Assembly: GCF_016863015.1 (NCBI RefSeq)
Contig: NZ_BOOB01000064.1
Span: 1-61,126 of the forward strand
Origin: Microbispora amethystogenes
GTDB taxonomy: Bacteria; Actinomycetota; Actinomycetes; Streptosporangiales; Streptosporangiaceae
Reading direction: 5' to 3'
DNA length: 61,126 nucleotides
A program made the translations under genes and the position numbers. The notes under the pieces were generated by a model. That model ran no database searches, had not been told where the DNA came from, and saw only the letters and a program-made list of their open reading frames with translations. This document shows positions 1 to 8,666 of this stretch, one piece after another. Positions within the stretch are counted from its first letter, which is position 1. Every line of letters starts with the position of its first letter.

Positions 1-85
1 CCACGAGGCGCACGCCGACGTGAACGCGGCCAAGAACATTCTCAGGGCAGGGCTTGCCCTTCGCGACGCTGCGGAGGCGGCTTAG
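1..85 (+). CDS. tnpB: TnpB-family protein, C-terminal end only (cut by window edge)
   Basis: The reading frame from base 2 ends in TAG at 83-85 and gives a 27-residue tail containing HADVNAAKNIL. This matches the last RuvC motif (DxNAAxNI) of IS200/IS605/IS607-type TnpB, with the catalytic Asp in DVN. The intact TnpB further right (40999-42195) carries the equivalent HDRDVNAAKNIL. Everything upstream lies outside the window, so completeness cannot be judged. Confidence 0.8.
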   Translation, partial: HEAHADVNAAKNILRAGLALRDAAEAA

Positions 86-92
86 CGAGAAG

Positions 93-120
93 CCGCTACC
101 TTCAGGGAGCGGAGGAGTCA
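93..120 (+). other. Hairpin typical of an IS605-type right end
   Basis: CCGCTACC and GGGAGCGG can pair (one A.G mismatch) around a TTCA loop, just after the TnpB stop, and are followed by AGGAGTCA. A hairpin with the same TTCA loop and a following GGAG...TCA lies just after the second tnpB at 42213-42242. This suggests both are right-end structures, which also form the scaffold of the TnpB guide RNA. The element boundary is inferred. Confidence 0.5.
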
Positions 121-287
121 CGAGGCCGAGGCTGACAGGTGCGCGCGTTGGTGGCCAATCGCCGAGACCACCCCGAGATCGGCCGGAGTCGCAGGTGAGA
201 GGGCGTGCGGCGGGCGCCTGAACCGGACCTGACAGACTAGGGGTCATTCCCCCGTGCCCCGGCCGCCCACGTCGTACGGTGTGCTCC

Positions 288-1199
288 ATGACGGGTTCCT
301 TGACGGGCAAGGTCGCGCTGGTCGCCGGAGCGACCCGGGGCGCGGGCAGGGGAATAGCGGTCGAGCTGGGCGCCGCGGGCGCGACCGTCTACTGCACCGG
401 ACGGTCGAGCGAGTCCGGCCGCTCGGAGATGGACCGGCCGGAGACCATCGAGGAGACCGCGGCCCTGGTGGACGCGGCCGGCGGCCACGGCATCCCGGTG
501 CGGGTGGACCACCTCGTGCCCGAGGAGGTGCGGGCGCTGGTCGCCCGGATCGAGAAGGAGCAGGGCGCCCTGCACGTCCTGGTCAACGACATCTGGGGCG
601 CGACCAAGATGGAGTGGGACAAGCCGGTCTGGGAGTCGGACCTGGAGTACGGCCTCCACCAGCTCCGCCTGGCCGTGGACACCCACGCGATCACCAGCCA
701 CTTCGCGCTGCCTCTGCTGATCAAGAACCCGGGCGGCCTGGTGGTGGAGGTGACCGACGGCACCGACGAGTACAACGCCGCCAACTACCGGGTCTCCTTC
801 TTCTACGACGTGGCCAAGGGCGCGGTCAGCCGCATCGCCTTCGCCCTGGCGCACGAGCTGGAGTCGTTCGGCTGCACGGCCGTGCTGCTCACCCCCGGAT
901 GGCTGCGCTCGGAGTTCATGCTGGAGCAGTTCGGCGTGAGCGAGGAGAACTGGCGCGACGCCACGAAGTTCTCCCCGCACTTCGCCATCTCCGAGACCCC
1001 CGCGTACGTGGGACGCGCTGTCGCGGCCCTCGCCGGCGACCCCGAGGTGGCGCGCTGGAACGGCCAGTCCCTCTCCAGCGGGCAGCTCGCGCGGGTCTAC
1101 GACTTCACCGACGTCGACGGCAGTCAACCGGACGCGTGGCGCTATCTGGTCGAGGTGCAGGACCGCGGCCTGCCGGCCGACACGACGGGATACCGCTGA
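288..1199 (+). CDS. Short-chain dehydrogenase/reductase (SDR)
   Basis: A 303-aa Rossmann-fold NAD(P)-dependent oxidoreductase. The cofactor motif GATRGAGRGIA is near residue 15 and the catalytic YDVAK (YxxxK) is near residue 173. The usual NNAG is LVNDIW, and the catalytic Ser region reads VEVTDGTDE, so this is a variant rather than a textbook classical SDR. ATG at 288 was preferred to GTG at 279 because the SDR fold starts right after it; neither has a clear ribosome site. It is first in a plus-strand group with acyltransferases, an exporter and a hydroxylase. The substrate is unknown. Confidence 0.8.
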   Translation: MTGSLTGKVALVAGATRGAGRGIAVELGAAGATVYCTGRSSESGRSEMDRPETIEETAALVDAAGGHGIPVRVDHLVPEEVRALVARIEKEQGALHVLVNDIWGATKMEWDKPVWESDLEYGLHQLRLAVDTHAITSHFALPLLIKNPGGLVVEVTDGTDEYNAANYRVSFFYDVAKGAVSRIAFALAHELESFGCTAVLLTPGWLRSEFMLEQFGVSEENWRDATKFSPHFAISETPAYVGRAVAALAGDPEVARWNGQSLSSGQLARVYDFTDVDGSQPDAWRYLVEVQDRGLPADTTGYR

Positions 1200-1337
1200 G
1201 CCGGCCGCGTGGAACGCGGGGAACGGCGGCGGCGAGATCGGGGTGAGAGCCCCTCTCGTTAGCGTGTGGCGGCGCTCCGACTCGCGGGCGTCGCCGTGGA
1301 AGACCGAACACGGCGGGGCTGAGGAGGAAGAACCGGT

Positions 1338-2411
1338 ATGACGACGCTGACCGATGTCGCCTCCGGCTGGTCGCTGTCCGACCACGTGCCGGACCAGGTG
1401 ATCGCGAGCTGCCTCTACGACACACAGGGCTGGCTGCGCGAGTGGGAGAACAATCCCATCGAGCACCGCGTGCGCCACGCCTACGTCCACACCCGGCCGG
1501 AGGGCGAGGACGGCTCGTCCGTGCTGCCGCTCTACCTCACCACCCAGTCGCCCTTCTGGCACGGGTACGAGGTGCAGGTCGGCCTGGTGGGCAGGTTCGG
1601 CAACCCGATCGTCTTCGCCGGGTCGACGTACTCGATGTACAGCAAGCGCGGGCGGGTGCCCGCCGAACTCATCCGCGGCGCGTACGACACCGCGATGGAG
1701 TGGATCGCGGACGGCGACGCGGAGACGCTGGTCGTGCCCAACCTCACCAAGGAGGGCGTGGCCGACTGGGTCGCCACCGTGGGCCCGCCGACCGGCCGGG
1801 TGCTGCTGGAGCGCACCTACTCCTGCGAGATGTCGCGCGACTACGAGGCCCACGTGCACGAGCGCCTGCCGAACAAGATCCGGCGGGACGTCGCGCGGCG
1901 GCTGCGCCGGGCGCACGAGCGCGGGCTGCGCGTCGAGATGGTCGAGGGTGACGCGGCGCACGACCTGGTTCCGGCGGCCTTCCCGCTGACGGTCGACACG
2001 AGCGACAAGAACGACTGGCCGGCGCTGTTCGACCAGGAGGCGCTGCACTCCATGCTGCGCGTGCCCGGGGCGATGATGCTCACCGCGAAGCTCGGCGACC
2101 GGCTCGTCGGCGCGTTCTTCGGGTTCCGCCGCGGCGACGAGGTCACGTACATGTGCGGCGGGGTCGAATACGCGACGCTGAACGAATACAGCACCTACAT
2201 CGCGCTGATGTACGGCGGCACCCGGTGGGCCTACGAGAACGGGATGCGCCGCATCGAGTGGGGCCGGGACAACTACCGCTTCAAGGAGCGGCACGGCCTG
2301 ACCGGGACCAACCTGTACGCCCTGGTCTACACGCCGCGGCCGCAGCCCGACCTCAGCGTGGACATCGCGCACATGCACTGGGTGCTGTTCGACTACATCG
2401 AGGCGCATTGA
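1338..2411 (+). CDS. GNAT/FemAB-like acyltransferase
   Basis: A 357-aa protein preceded by a good ribosome site (GGAGGAAG). The C-terminal half has the FemAB/Acetyltransf_6 pattern: a basic NKIRRDVARRLRRA helix, then AMMLTAKLGDRLVGAFFGF and an EWGRDNYRFKERHG segment. Such proteins transfer an acyl or aminoacyl group onto an amine. The stop overlaps the start of the next gene by one base (TGATG), so the two are probably translationally coupled. A related but shorter acyltransferase lies at 4828-5778. Tailoring of a metabolite or self-protection by N-acylation is a plausible inference. Confidence 0.72.
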   Translation: MTTLTDVASGWSLSDHVPDQVIASCLYDTQGWLREWENNPIEHRVRHAYVHTRPEGEDGSSVLPLYLTTQSPFWHGYEVQVGLVGRFGNPIVFAGSTYSMYSKRGRVPAELIRGAYDTAMEWIADGDAETLVVPNLTKEGVADWVATVGPPTGRVLLERTYSCEMSRDYEAHVHERLPNKIRRDVARRLRRAHERGLRVEMVEGDAAHDLVPAAFPLTVDTSDKNDWPALFDQEALHSMLRVPGAMMLTAKLGDRLVGAFFGFRRGDEVTYMCGGVEYATLNEYSTYIALMYGGTRWAYENGMRRIEWGRDNYRFKERHGLTGTNLYALVYTPRPQPDLSVDIAHMHWVLFDYIEAH

Positions 2412-3682
2412 TGTCACCTGCCCGGAGGCGTGCCGCGCTGCTGTTGATCGCGGTCATGAGCGTCAACGCCTCCTACACCGTGCTCATCCCGTTCGTGCCC
2501 GAGCTCCAGCAGCGCGCGGGAGCCGACCCGACGGTGATCGCGCTGACGTTCGCCCTGTTCGCCGCGGCCAAGACGCTGTCCCAGCCGCTCGGCGGGCTGT
2601 GGGTGGACCGCTGGCGGCCGGGGCACGTCGCGTTCGTCGCCCAGCTCGTCGCCGCCGTCGGCATCGTGATCACGGCGGTGGCCCGCGACCCGCAGACGCT
2701 GCTGGCGGGCCGCGTCTGCTGGGGGCTGGGGGAGGGGCTCGTGACGCCCGCCCTCTACGCGGGAATGGGCCTGCTGTGCCGCCGGTACGGCCTGTCGACC
2801 AGCCGGCTGATCGGCAACTTCGGCACCGCCGCGATGGCGGGCTTCCTCATCGGGCCGCTGGTCACCGGTGTGGCCGCGCCGCTGGGGCTGGAGGCGTTGT
2901 TCTTCGCGGGCGCGGCGGTCACGGCGGTGACCGCGTTCGGGCTGTTCCAGGCGATTCCCCGGTCCGGCGAGGAGGAGCCCGAGGAGGCCGAGGCGGACGC
3001 CGCGCCGGCCGCTGACGGCGCGGGCGCGGGCTCGGCGGGCCCCTGGTGGATGTGGGTGCTCGCGCTGGGCGCGCTGGACCTGTTCGCCAACGTGATCTAC
3101 TCGGCCTTCGAGCCGATGCTGCCGCTCTACCTGAGCGCCGGCCGGGACGGCTCGGCACGCGGCACCATCTCGGTGGTCTTCGCCGTCGGCCTGGCCACCT
3201 TCGCCCTGTTCACCTGGGCACTCGGCCGCTACACCGAGCGGCTGCGGCTGATGACCCTGATCCGCGCCGGCATGGCGGCCATGGCCCTCGGCCTGGCGGG
3301 CCTGACCCTGAGCGCGGAGGTGGCGCCGGTCGCGGCGTCGTTCGTCCTGTGCATGGCCGGTTCCGCGGTGCTCTACCTGACCGCACGGCGGGGCCTCATC
3401 GAGCTGCGCTCCGCGATGAGCCGTCAGGGGAAGGCGTTCGGGCTGTTCGGTTTCATCGGCGACTCCGGCAACGTGATCGGCCCGATCATCGGTGTCGCGC
3501 TGTTCGGCTGGACCGGCGCCACCTCCTTCCTGCTGCTCGGCGTGCTCTGCGTGGTCGCGCTGGTGGGGCTGGCCGTGGCGTCCGGGCGGTTCCGCGGCGC
3601 GCGGGCGACCGATGCCACCGGGACCACCGAAACCGCCGAGGCGCAGGTGGAGGCGCAGGAGACCTCGCCAAGACCGTCCTGA
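2411..3682 (+). CDS. MFS transporter, probable exporter
   Basis: A 423-aa protein with about 12 hydrophobic segments. The start at 2411 overlaps the previous stop (TGATG). An earlier in-frame extension reads as a shadow of the acyltransferase, so it is not used. The N-terminal half has the LGGLWVDRWRPGH loop typical of MFS proteins, and a charged linker (EEEPEEAEADAA) separates the two six-helix halves. Position inside a biosynthetic group suggests product export or resistance. The substrate is unknown. Confidence 0.85.
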   Translation: MSPARRRAALLLIAVMSVNASYTVLIPFVPELQQRAGADPTVIALTFALFAAAKTLSQPLGGLWVDRWRPGHVAFVAQLVAAVGIVITAVARDPQTLLAGRVCWGLGEGLVTPALYAGMGLLCRRYGLSTSRLIGNFGTAAMAGFLIGPLVTGVAAPLGLEALFFAGAAVTAVTAFGLFQAIPRSGEEEPEEAEADAAPAADGAGAGSAGPWWMWVLALGALDLFANVIYSAFEPMLPLYLSAGRDGSARGTISVVFAVGLATFALFTWALGRYTERLRLMTLIRAGMAAMALGLAGLTLSAEVAPVAASFVLCMAGSAVLYLTARRGLIELRSAMSRQGKAFGLFGFIGDSGNVIGPIIGVALFGWTGATSFLLLGVLCVVALVGLAVASGRFRGARATDATGTTETAEAQVEAQETSPRPS

Positions 3683-3743
3683 TATCGGCTCGGGTGACAG
3701 TGATCGTCAGACTTGTCGAGCAGAATGCGGAGAGATCGAACTC

Positions 3744-4760
3744 ATGAGCGTCACGCACCAGCAGGTCATGGAGCCCATCGTCTGCGGGCATCCCGCGGCG
3801 GCCCGGTTGCTGCCCTCCTTCGACGTCGCGCGGCTTCTCGAGGATCTGGACCGCCTGGACGACCACCAGTGGGCGTTGCAGCAGACCTTCACCTCCGCCG
3901 GGCTGGCCGAGCGCGCCCCCTATGACTGGCGCGCGCTGCCGCTCCGCAGCCCGACGGGCCGTCCCGAGCGCACCGACCCCGGCGGCGCGGGCCTGGACGA
4001 GTTCGCCGACACGCCCTGGCTCGCCCAGGCCCCCTACTTCGCCGAGATCCTGGCGTCGATCCCGGCCCCCCTGCGCTGCGTGCGACTGCTCGCGCTCGGG
4101 CCGGGCGCCGTCGGCGAGGTCCACTTCGACACCAAGGTCGGCTTCCCGTGGGGCAACCTGCGGCTGCACGTGCCGATCACGACCAACCCCGGCGCCGCCC
4201 TGATCATCGAAGGGGTGGAGCACCGGTGGCAGCCCGGCACGTTCTGGTTCGGCGACTTCGGCCGGTGGCACCAGGTGCTCAACACCGGCCAGGACAAGCG
4301 CATCCACATGATCGTCGACACGCTGATCACACCGGAGACGCTGAGCCTGTTCCCGCCGGACTTCCTCGACACGCTGTCCGCCGACGAGGTGCTCTACGCC
4401 CGTCCCGCCGTGCCGCTGGAGGACCCCGAGCGCTACCACTGCGCGTTCGAGATCCCCGCGTCGTTCGCCGACTGGGAGGAGGCGGAGGGACAGTTCCTGC
4501 TGCCCCAGCCGAAGCTCGCGGCGACCATCGAGAGCGATGCCGACGGGAACCGCCTGGTCCTGACGCTGGACGGCGAGCCGACGTTCGGCCTCGTCCACGT
4601 CGGCGAGGGCGAGTTCCGCTTCACCGGATGGACGGAGGAGCGCACCCTCCAGGTCGTGCCCGGCGGCGCGGCGCCGGCCGTCGTCCTGCGGACCCGCAGG
4701 GGCACCGCCGAGCGCCGGCTGGAGATCCCCGCCACCCGGCGGATCCCGTCCGCGGCGTGA
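3744..4760 (+). CDS. Aspartyl/asparaginyl beta-hydroxylase-like oxygenase
   Basis: A 338-aa protein starting at an ATG with GGAGAGA upstream. The double-stranded beta-helix signature is visible: GEVHFDTKVG (HxD, near residue 127), then FGRWHQVLNTG with the distal His, followed by KRIHMIVD with an Arg. This matches the PF05118 family of Fe(II)/2-oxoglutarate hydroxylases, in which some secondary-metabolite members hydroxylate free or carrier-bound amino acids. The C-terminal ~110 residues look like a separate substrate or accessory region. The real substrate cannot be read from sequence. Confidence 0.75.
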   Translation: MSVTHQQVMEPIVCGHPAAARLLPSFDVARLLEDLDRLDDHQWALQQTFTSAGLAERAPYDWRALPLRSPTGRPERTDPGGAGLDEFADTPWLAQAPYFAEILASIPAPLRCVRLLALGPGAVGEVHFDTKVGFPWGNLRLHVPITTNPGAALIIEGVEHRWQPGTFWFGDFGRWHQVLNTGQDKRIHMIVDTLITPETLSLFPPDFLDTLSADEVLYARPAVPLEDPERYHCAFEIPASFADWEEAEGQFLLPQPKLAATIESDADGNRLVLTLDGEPTFGLVHVGEGEFRFTGWTEERTLQVVPGGAAPAVVLRTRRGTAERRLEIPATRRIPSAA

Positions 4761-4827
4761 ACCGTCGTCCCGTCCCGCCGGGCGGCGCGGCCCGGCGGGA
4801 CGGTCACGACCGGCCGAGGAGGAGACA

Positions 4828-5778
4828 GTGAAGATCGAGACGGTGAACGGCCTGACCATCGGGCTGGTCGACGCGGACGAAGCCGAGAGCGGCGGATGGG
4901 AGCGCCACCGGGGCGAGCTGGACCTGGTCCGGGTCGTGGGCCCGCCCCCGGAGTCGTGGCCGCGGCTGCGCGCCGCGGGCTTCGCCGTCCACCCCTCGTG
5001 GATCACCTGGATGGCCCCGGTCGCCGCGTCGGAGGAGGAGTTCCTGAGCCGGCTGTCGGTGCAGGAACGGCGCAACGTGCGCCTCGGGCTGCGCTACGCG
5101 GCCGGCCGTGACGTCCGGATGGACGTGGCCGACCCGGTGGACGACCTCGTCTTCGACGACTTCCTCAAGCTGTACGAGCCGCACATCGGCGGCATGCGGC
5201 ACGGCGTGCCGTACGCGAGCATGGAGCGCGAGGAGATCCTCGGCATGCGCGAGGACTACTTCGCCGTGCAGGCGTTCGAGGACGGCACGCTCGTGGGCTG
5301 CTGCATGTGCCGCAAGCGCGCCGACGCCTCGACCGTGGTGATCCGGTTCGTGACCACGACCCAGGACAGCCGGCAGCACCGCATCGTCCGCGCCATGTAC
5401 ATGCGGGTGTTCGCCAAGGCCCGCGAGATGGGCTACCAGAGCGTCTCGCTGGGCACCGACCCCGCGCTCTACGGCCACATCGCCAAGCCGGGGCTGTTCC
5501 GCTTCAAGAGCCGGCTGGGCTTCACCCCGATCCCGGCGCGGTTGTTCGGCACCATGGACGACCCCGACGAGGCCACCCGGGTGCTCCGCCTCGACACGCT
5601 CACCGAGCCGTCGTTGCTGATCTCGTACGCCCCGGACGCCGGAAGCGAGGAGATCACCTTCGACACCCCGCTCCACCTGGACGTGCTGACCGGCGAGGAC
5701 ACCGACGACCCGGAGGCGGACCTGGGGCCGTACCGGGCGCCGTTCCTCACCGGCCTCGGCGTGGTGCGGATCGGCTGA
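4828..5778 (+). CDS. GNAT/FemAB-like acyltransferase, second copy
   Basis: A 316-aa protein with a GTG start after GAGGAGGAGA. The EERRNVRLGLRYAAGRD-type basic segment (residues ~70-90) and the VRAMYMRVFAKAREMGYQSVSLG stretch match the Acetyltransf_6/FemAB fold seen at 1338-2411. The two are distant paralogues rather than duplicates. It is the last gene of the plus-strand group and faces the minus-strand operon across a terminator-like hairpin. Role probably N-acylation; substrate unknown. Confidence 0.65.
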   Translation: MKIETVNGLTIGLVDADEAESGGWERHRGELDLVRVVGPPPESWPRLRAAGFAVHPSWITWMAPVAASEEEFLSRLSVQERRNVRLGLRYAAGRDVRMDVADPVDDLVFDDFLKLYEPHIGGMRHGVPYASMEREEILGMREDYFAVQAFEDGTLVGCCMCRKRADASTVVIRFVTTTQDSRQHRIVRAMYMRVFAKAREMGYQSVSLGTDPALYGHIAKPGLFRFKSRLGFTPIPARLFGTMDDPDEATRVLRLDTLTEPSLLISYAPDAGSEEITFDTPLHLDVLTGEDTDDPEADLGPYRAPFLTGLGVVRIG

Positions 5779-5785
5779 GTCCCGG

Positions 5786-5802
5786 CCCGGCCCCTGGCCG
5801 GG
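5786..5802. terminator. Perfect inverted repeat between convergent genes
   Basis: CCCGGCC / GGCCGGG with a 3-nt loop, in the 27-bp gap between the convergent acyltransferase and cyclase genes. No U tract follows, so it is a hairpin-only candidate terminator for either direction. Confidence 0.45.
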
Positions 5803-5805
5803 GTG

Positions 5806-6582
5806 TCAGGCCGAGCCCGGATGCTCCACCAGGGCGAGCGCCCTGGTGGGGCTGCCCGAGCCGCCCACGATGGGCAGCGGCCCCACCATCAGCACGGCGC
5901 CGGTGGGCGGCAGCAGGGAGAGGTTGCGCAACTGCGTGAGGCCGTACTTCCCCGCGCCGTGGAAGTACCAGTGACACGGGTAGGGCCGGTCGGCGAACTC
6001 GCCCGCGAGGCCGGCGTCGGTGCCCACGGTCTCCACGCCGATGCCGATGACCGGGGTCCGCTCGGCCAGCCAGCGCGCGCACTCCGGCGCGACGCCGGGG
6101 GTGTGCCCCTCGTTCAGGAACCGCGCCGGGTCCTCACGGCGGGCGTCCCAGCCGGTGCGGTAGAGCAGCCAGCCGCCCTCCGGAAGCTCGCCGTGGCTCT
6201 CCTGCCAGCGCTCGACGTGCTCGCGGCGCAGCAGGAAGTCGGGGTCGGCCGCCGCCTCCGCGGTGAAGTCGAGCACGACGGCCGGCCCCACGAGACGCCC
6301 GGGCGGCACCTCCGACACGTCGTGGGTGCCCTTGCCCGACAGCCAGTGCACGGGCGCGTCGAAGTGCGTGCCCGTGTGCTCCGACAGGCGGATGTTGTTC
6401 CAGTAGACGGTGGGCCCGGCGGCGTCGTAGTCGCTGATGACCTCGCGGGAGAACGGCCACGGCTGGCCGCGCTCCGGTGGAAGCTGGATGATCGGCGTCT
6501 GCTCGGAGAGCGGAGCGGTCAGGTCGACGACCTCGACGACGCCGCGGCGCATCGCGTGGACGAGGTCGGTGAGCAGGCCCAC
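5806..6582 (-). CDS. Cyclase/kynurenine formamidase-type metal hydrolase
   Basis: A 258-aa member of the PF04199 family. The diagnostic metal-binding motif HTGTHFDAPVHW lies near residues 69-80. A GVETVGTDAG segment and HWYFHGAGKYGLTQLRNL follow, as in KynB-like and isatin-hydrolase-like enzymes. KynB hydrolyses N-formylkynurenine to kynurenine. The same operon begins with a tryptophan 2,3-dioxygenase, which makes exactly that substrate, so the KynB role is the best guess. It lies one base downstream of the Rieske gene and is the last gene of the operon. Confidence 0.72.
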   Translation of the reverse strand: MGLLTDLVHAMRRGVVEVVDLTAPLSEQTPIIQLPPERGQPWPFSREVISDYDAAGPTVYWNNIRLSEHTGTHFDAPVHWLSGKGTHDVSEVPPGRLVGPAVVLDFTAEAAADPDFLLRREHVERWQESHGELPEGGWLLYRTGWDARREDPARFLNEGHTPGVAPECARWLAERTPVIGIGVETVGTDAGLAGEFADRPYPCHWYFHGAGKYGLTQLRNLSLLPPTGAVLMVGPLPIVGGSGSPTRALALVEHPGSA

Positions 6583-6583
6583 G

Positions 6584-6991
6584 TCAGGCCACCATGATCT
6601 CGTCGCCGGAGACCTTCAGCTTGAAGGCGGGCAGCGGCTGGTCGGCCGGGCCGAAGGTGACCGAGCCGTCGCTGATGGCGAACCTGCTGATGTGGCAGGG
6701 GCAGACGATCTCGCCGTCCGACACCTCGTCCACCCGGCAGCCCCGGTGGGTGCACAGCGCGGAGAACGCCTTGAAGGTGCCGGCCTCCGGCTGCGTCACC
6801 ACGACGTCGAGGTCGGAGAGCACGTGGCCGCCGCCGACGGGCACGTCCGCGGTCCGGCCGAGGGAGGTGCCGCTCGGCGGCGCGTCCGCCGTACGGGCGA
6901 CCTCGCACCCGGAGAGCGCGGCGGTCGCGGCGGCCGCGGCGGCCGCGCCCGTCCCCGCGAGTACGGCGCGTCGGCTGTAGGTGGGGCTCAT
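6584..6991 (-). CDS. Exported Rieske [2Fe-2S] protein
   Basis: A 135-aa protein. The N-terminus has a twin-arginine signal (YSRRAVLAG, residues 5-13), an Ala-rich hydrophobic core and LSGC, a possible lipobox, so it is probably Tat-exported. The mature part has the Rieske ligands CTHRGC and CPCHISRF (two Cys-His pairs). Free Rieske proteins of this size act in electron transfer. It sits between an FAD monooxygenase and a KynB-like hydrolase, which is odd because its predicted location is outside the membrane. No ring-hydroxylating oxygenase alpha subunit is visible nearby. Confidence 0.85.
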   Translation of the reverse strand: MSPTYSRRAVLAGTGAAAAAAATAALSGCEVARTADAPPSGTSLGRTADVPVGGGHVLSDLDVVVTQPEAGTFKAFSALCTHRGCRVDEVSDGEIVCPCHISRFAISDGSVTFGPADQPLPAFKLKVSGDEIMVA

Positions 6992-7058
6992 CGGTTACCT
7001 CCGGAGAAGACTCCCGCCTCCGGCGGGGAGGGATCGGATCGTGATGAGAGGAGGGCGG

Positions 7059-8666
7059 TCAGCCCTTCGCGAGCGAGAGCTCCCCGGCGGACGCCGAGGC
7101 ACGTAGAGCGGACGCGAACCGCTCGCCGGACACGCCGGTGGCGGACAGATGGCCGTCGGGCCGGGCCAGCCACCACACCGGCCGGTCCAGCCCGCCGTAC
7201 GTGCTGGGCAGCGCCTGCCCGGCGGCCCGGACGAGGGTGGTCCCGGCGGGCGCCGCGGCGGCGGGGGCGTCCGGGGGGACCACGATCACGAGGCGGGCGG
7301 GAAGGTCCCACGGGCGCGACCGCGCGGCCTCGACCACCGGCAGCGCCTCGGCCACGCCGGGCGCGAAGACCAGGCCGGTGAAGCCCGCGCCGAGAAGCCG
7401 GCGCAGCCGGGTCGGCACGCCGTCCACGGTGACCTCGCCGTCGGGCGCGAACGCTCCCAGCAGCGGATGTCCCCGCTCGACGATGGGGGAGTCGGTGTAG
7501 GTGTGGGGCTCGGCCATCTTGCCGCTGTTGACGTGGCGGCGCGCGAGGCCGAGGATGCGCGACAGCCGCAGCAGCGCAGCGCGGGCCCAGCGCCTGGCCA
7601 GGTTGGGCGGCACCATGAAGCGGATGGTCGCCTCGGTGACCCGCAGGTTCTCCAGCGCGGCGGCGTACCGCTCGGTGTGGTAGCTGTCCAGCAGTTCCTC
7701 GCCGCCGCGGCCCGACAGGACGAGCGCGAGCTTCCAGGCGAGGTTGTCGGCGTCCTGGATGCCGCTGTTCATGCCGCGCGAGCCGTACGGCGGCAGCGCG
7801 TGCGCCGCGTCGCCGGCGAACAGCACCCGGCCCACCCGGAGCCGCTCGACCACCCGCTGGTGGAAGCGGTAGGTGCTGACCCAGTCCACCTCGTACGGGA
7901 TGTCGCCGATGACCGCCCTGACCCGCTGGTCGAACCGGCCGTCGGCGCGCTCGGCGTCGATGTCGGCGTCCGGCGGCAACTGCCAGTCGATGCGCCAGAT
8001 GTCGTGCGGCTGCGGGTGCATGACGAGCTGCCGGCCGGGGTTGAAGTGCGGGTCGTAGTGGAAGTGCCGCTCCTGCGCCAGCGGCAGCTTCGCCTTGATG
8101 TCGGTGATGAGGAACCGGTCGCGATGGGTGTAGCCGGTCCACCGGACGCCCATCAGCTCCCGGAGCCTGCTGCGCACGCCGTCACAGGCGACCAGGTAGG
8201 AGAAGGCGAGCTCCCGCTCACCCGCGCCGGTGCGCACGCGGACGGCCACACCGTCCCCGTCCTGGCGCACGTCGGTCACCTCGTGGTCCCACCGCAGGTC
8301 GCAGAGGGGTTCGGCCTCCACCGCCCGCACCAGGATCTGCTCGATGCGGTGCTGGGAGATGTTGACGAACGGCCCGAAGCCGGGGCCGCGCGGATACTCG
8401 GCCGCCCTGATCTCCCGGTTGCGCACGTAGGTCCGGGCGACGTCCCAGGTCACGCCCTCCTCGGCGATCGGGTCCGCGCAGCCGAACTTGTCCAGCACCT
8501 CCAGCACGTCGCCCTGGATCAGGCACGCCTTGGACCCCTGCTTGACCAGGTGCGGGTTCGCCTCCAGCAGCACGCACGGCACGCCCTGACCGGCCAGCCG
8601 CAGCGCCGCGACCAGTCCCACCGGCCCGGCGCCGACGATGCCGACCGGTGCCTCGACTCCGTTCAC
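7059..8666 (-). CDS. FAD-dependent aromatic monooxygenase
   Basis: A 535-aa flavoprotein of the PheA/TfdB/MhpA type. GIVGAGPVGLVAALRLA (FAD Rossmann) is at residues ~9-25, followed by a VACDGVRSRLR (DG) motif and FAGDAAHALPPYGSRGMNSG, which binds the FAD ribityl. The C-terminal thioredoxin-like domain common in phenol hydroxylases follows. The GTG start overlaps the previous stop by 4 nt (GTGA), so it is coupled to the TDO-like gene. A likely role is hydroxylation of the tryptophan/kynurenine-derived ring, by analogy with kynurenine 3-monooxygenase. It is not an orthologue of KMO, so the exact substrate is open. Confidence 0.78.
   Translation of the reverse strand: MNGVEAPVGIVGAGPVGLVAALRLAGQGVPCVLLEANPHLVKQGSKACLIQGDVLEVLDKFGCADPIAEEGVTWDVARTYVRNREIRAAEYPRGPGFGPFVNISQHRIEQILVRAVEAEPLCDLRWDHEVTDVRQDGDGVAVRVRTGAGERELAFSYLVACDGVRSRLRELMGVRWTGYTHRDRFLITDIKAKLPLAQERHFHYDPHFNPGRQLVMHPQPHDIWRIDWQLPPDADIDAERADGRFDQRVRAVIGDIPYEVDWVSTYRFHQRVVERLRVGRVLFAGDAAHALPPYGSRGMNSGIQDADNLAWKLALVLSGRGGEELLDSYHTERYAAALENLRVTEATIRFMVPPNLARRWARAALLRLSRILGLARRHVNSGKMAEPHTYTDSPIVERGHPLLGAFAPDGEVTVDGVPTRLRRLLGAGFTGLVFAPGVAEALPVVEAARSRPWDLPARLVIVVPPDAPAAAAPAGTTLVRAAGQALPSTYGGLDRPVWWLARPDGHLSATGVSGERFASALRASASAGELSLAKG

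Noticed and set aside
237..2417. A long minus-strand open frame of more than 700 codons opposite the SDR and acyltransferase genes.
   Set aside because: Its protein has no recognisable motif and repeats GC-rich antisense codon patterns. The plus-strand genes have clear domains, so it is a shadow frame.
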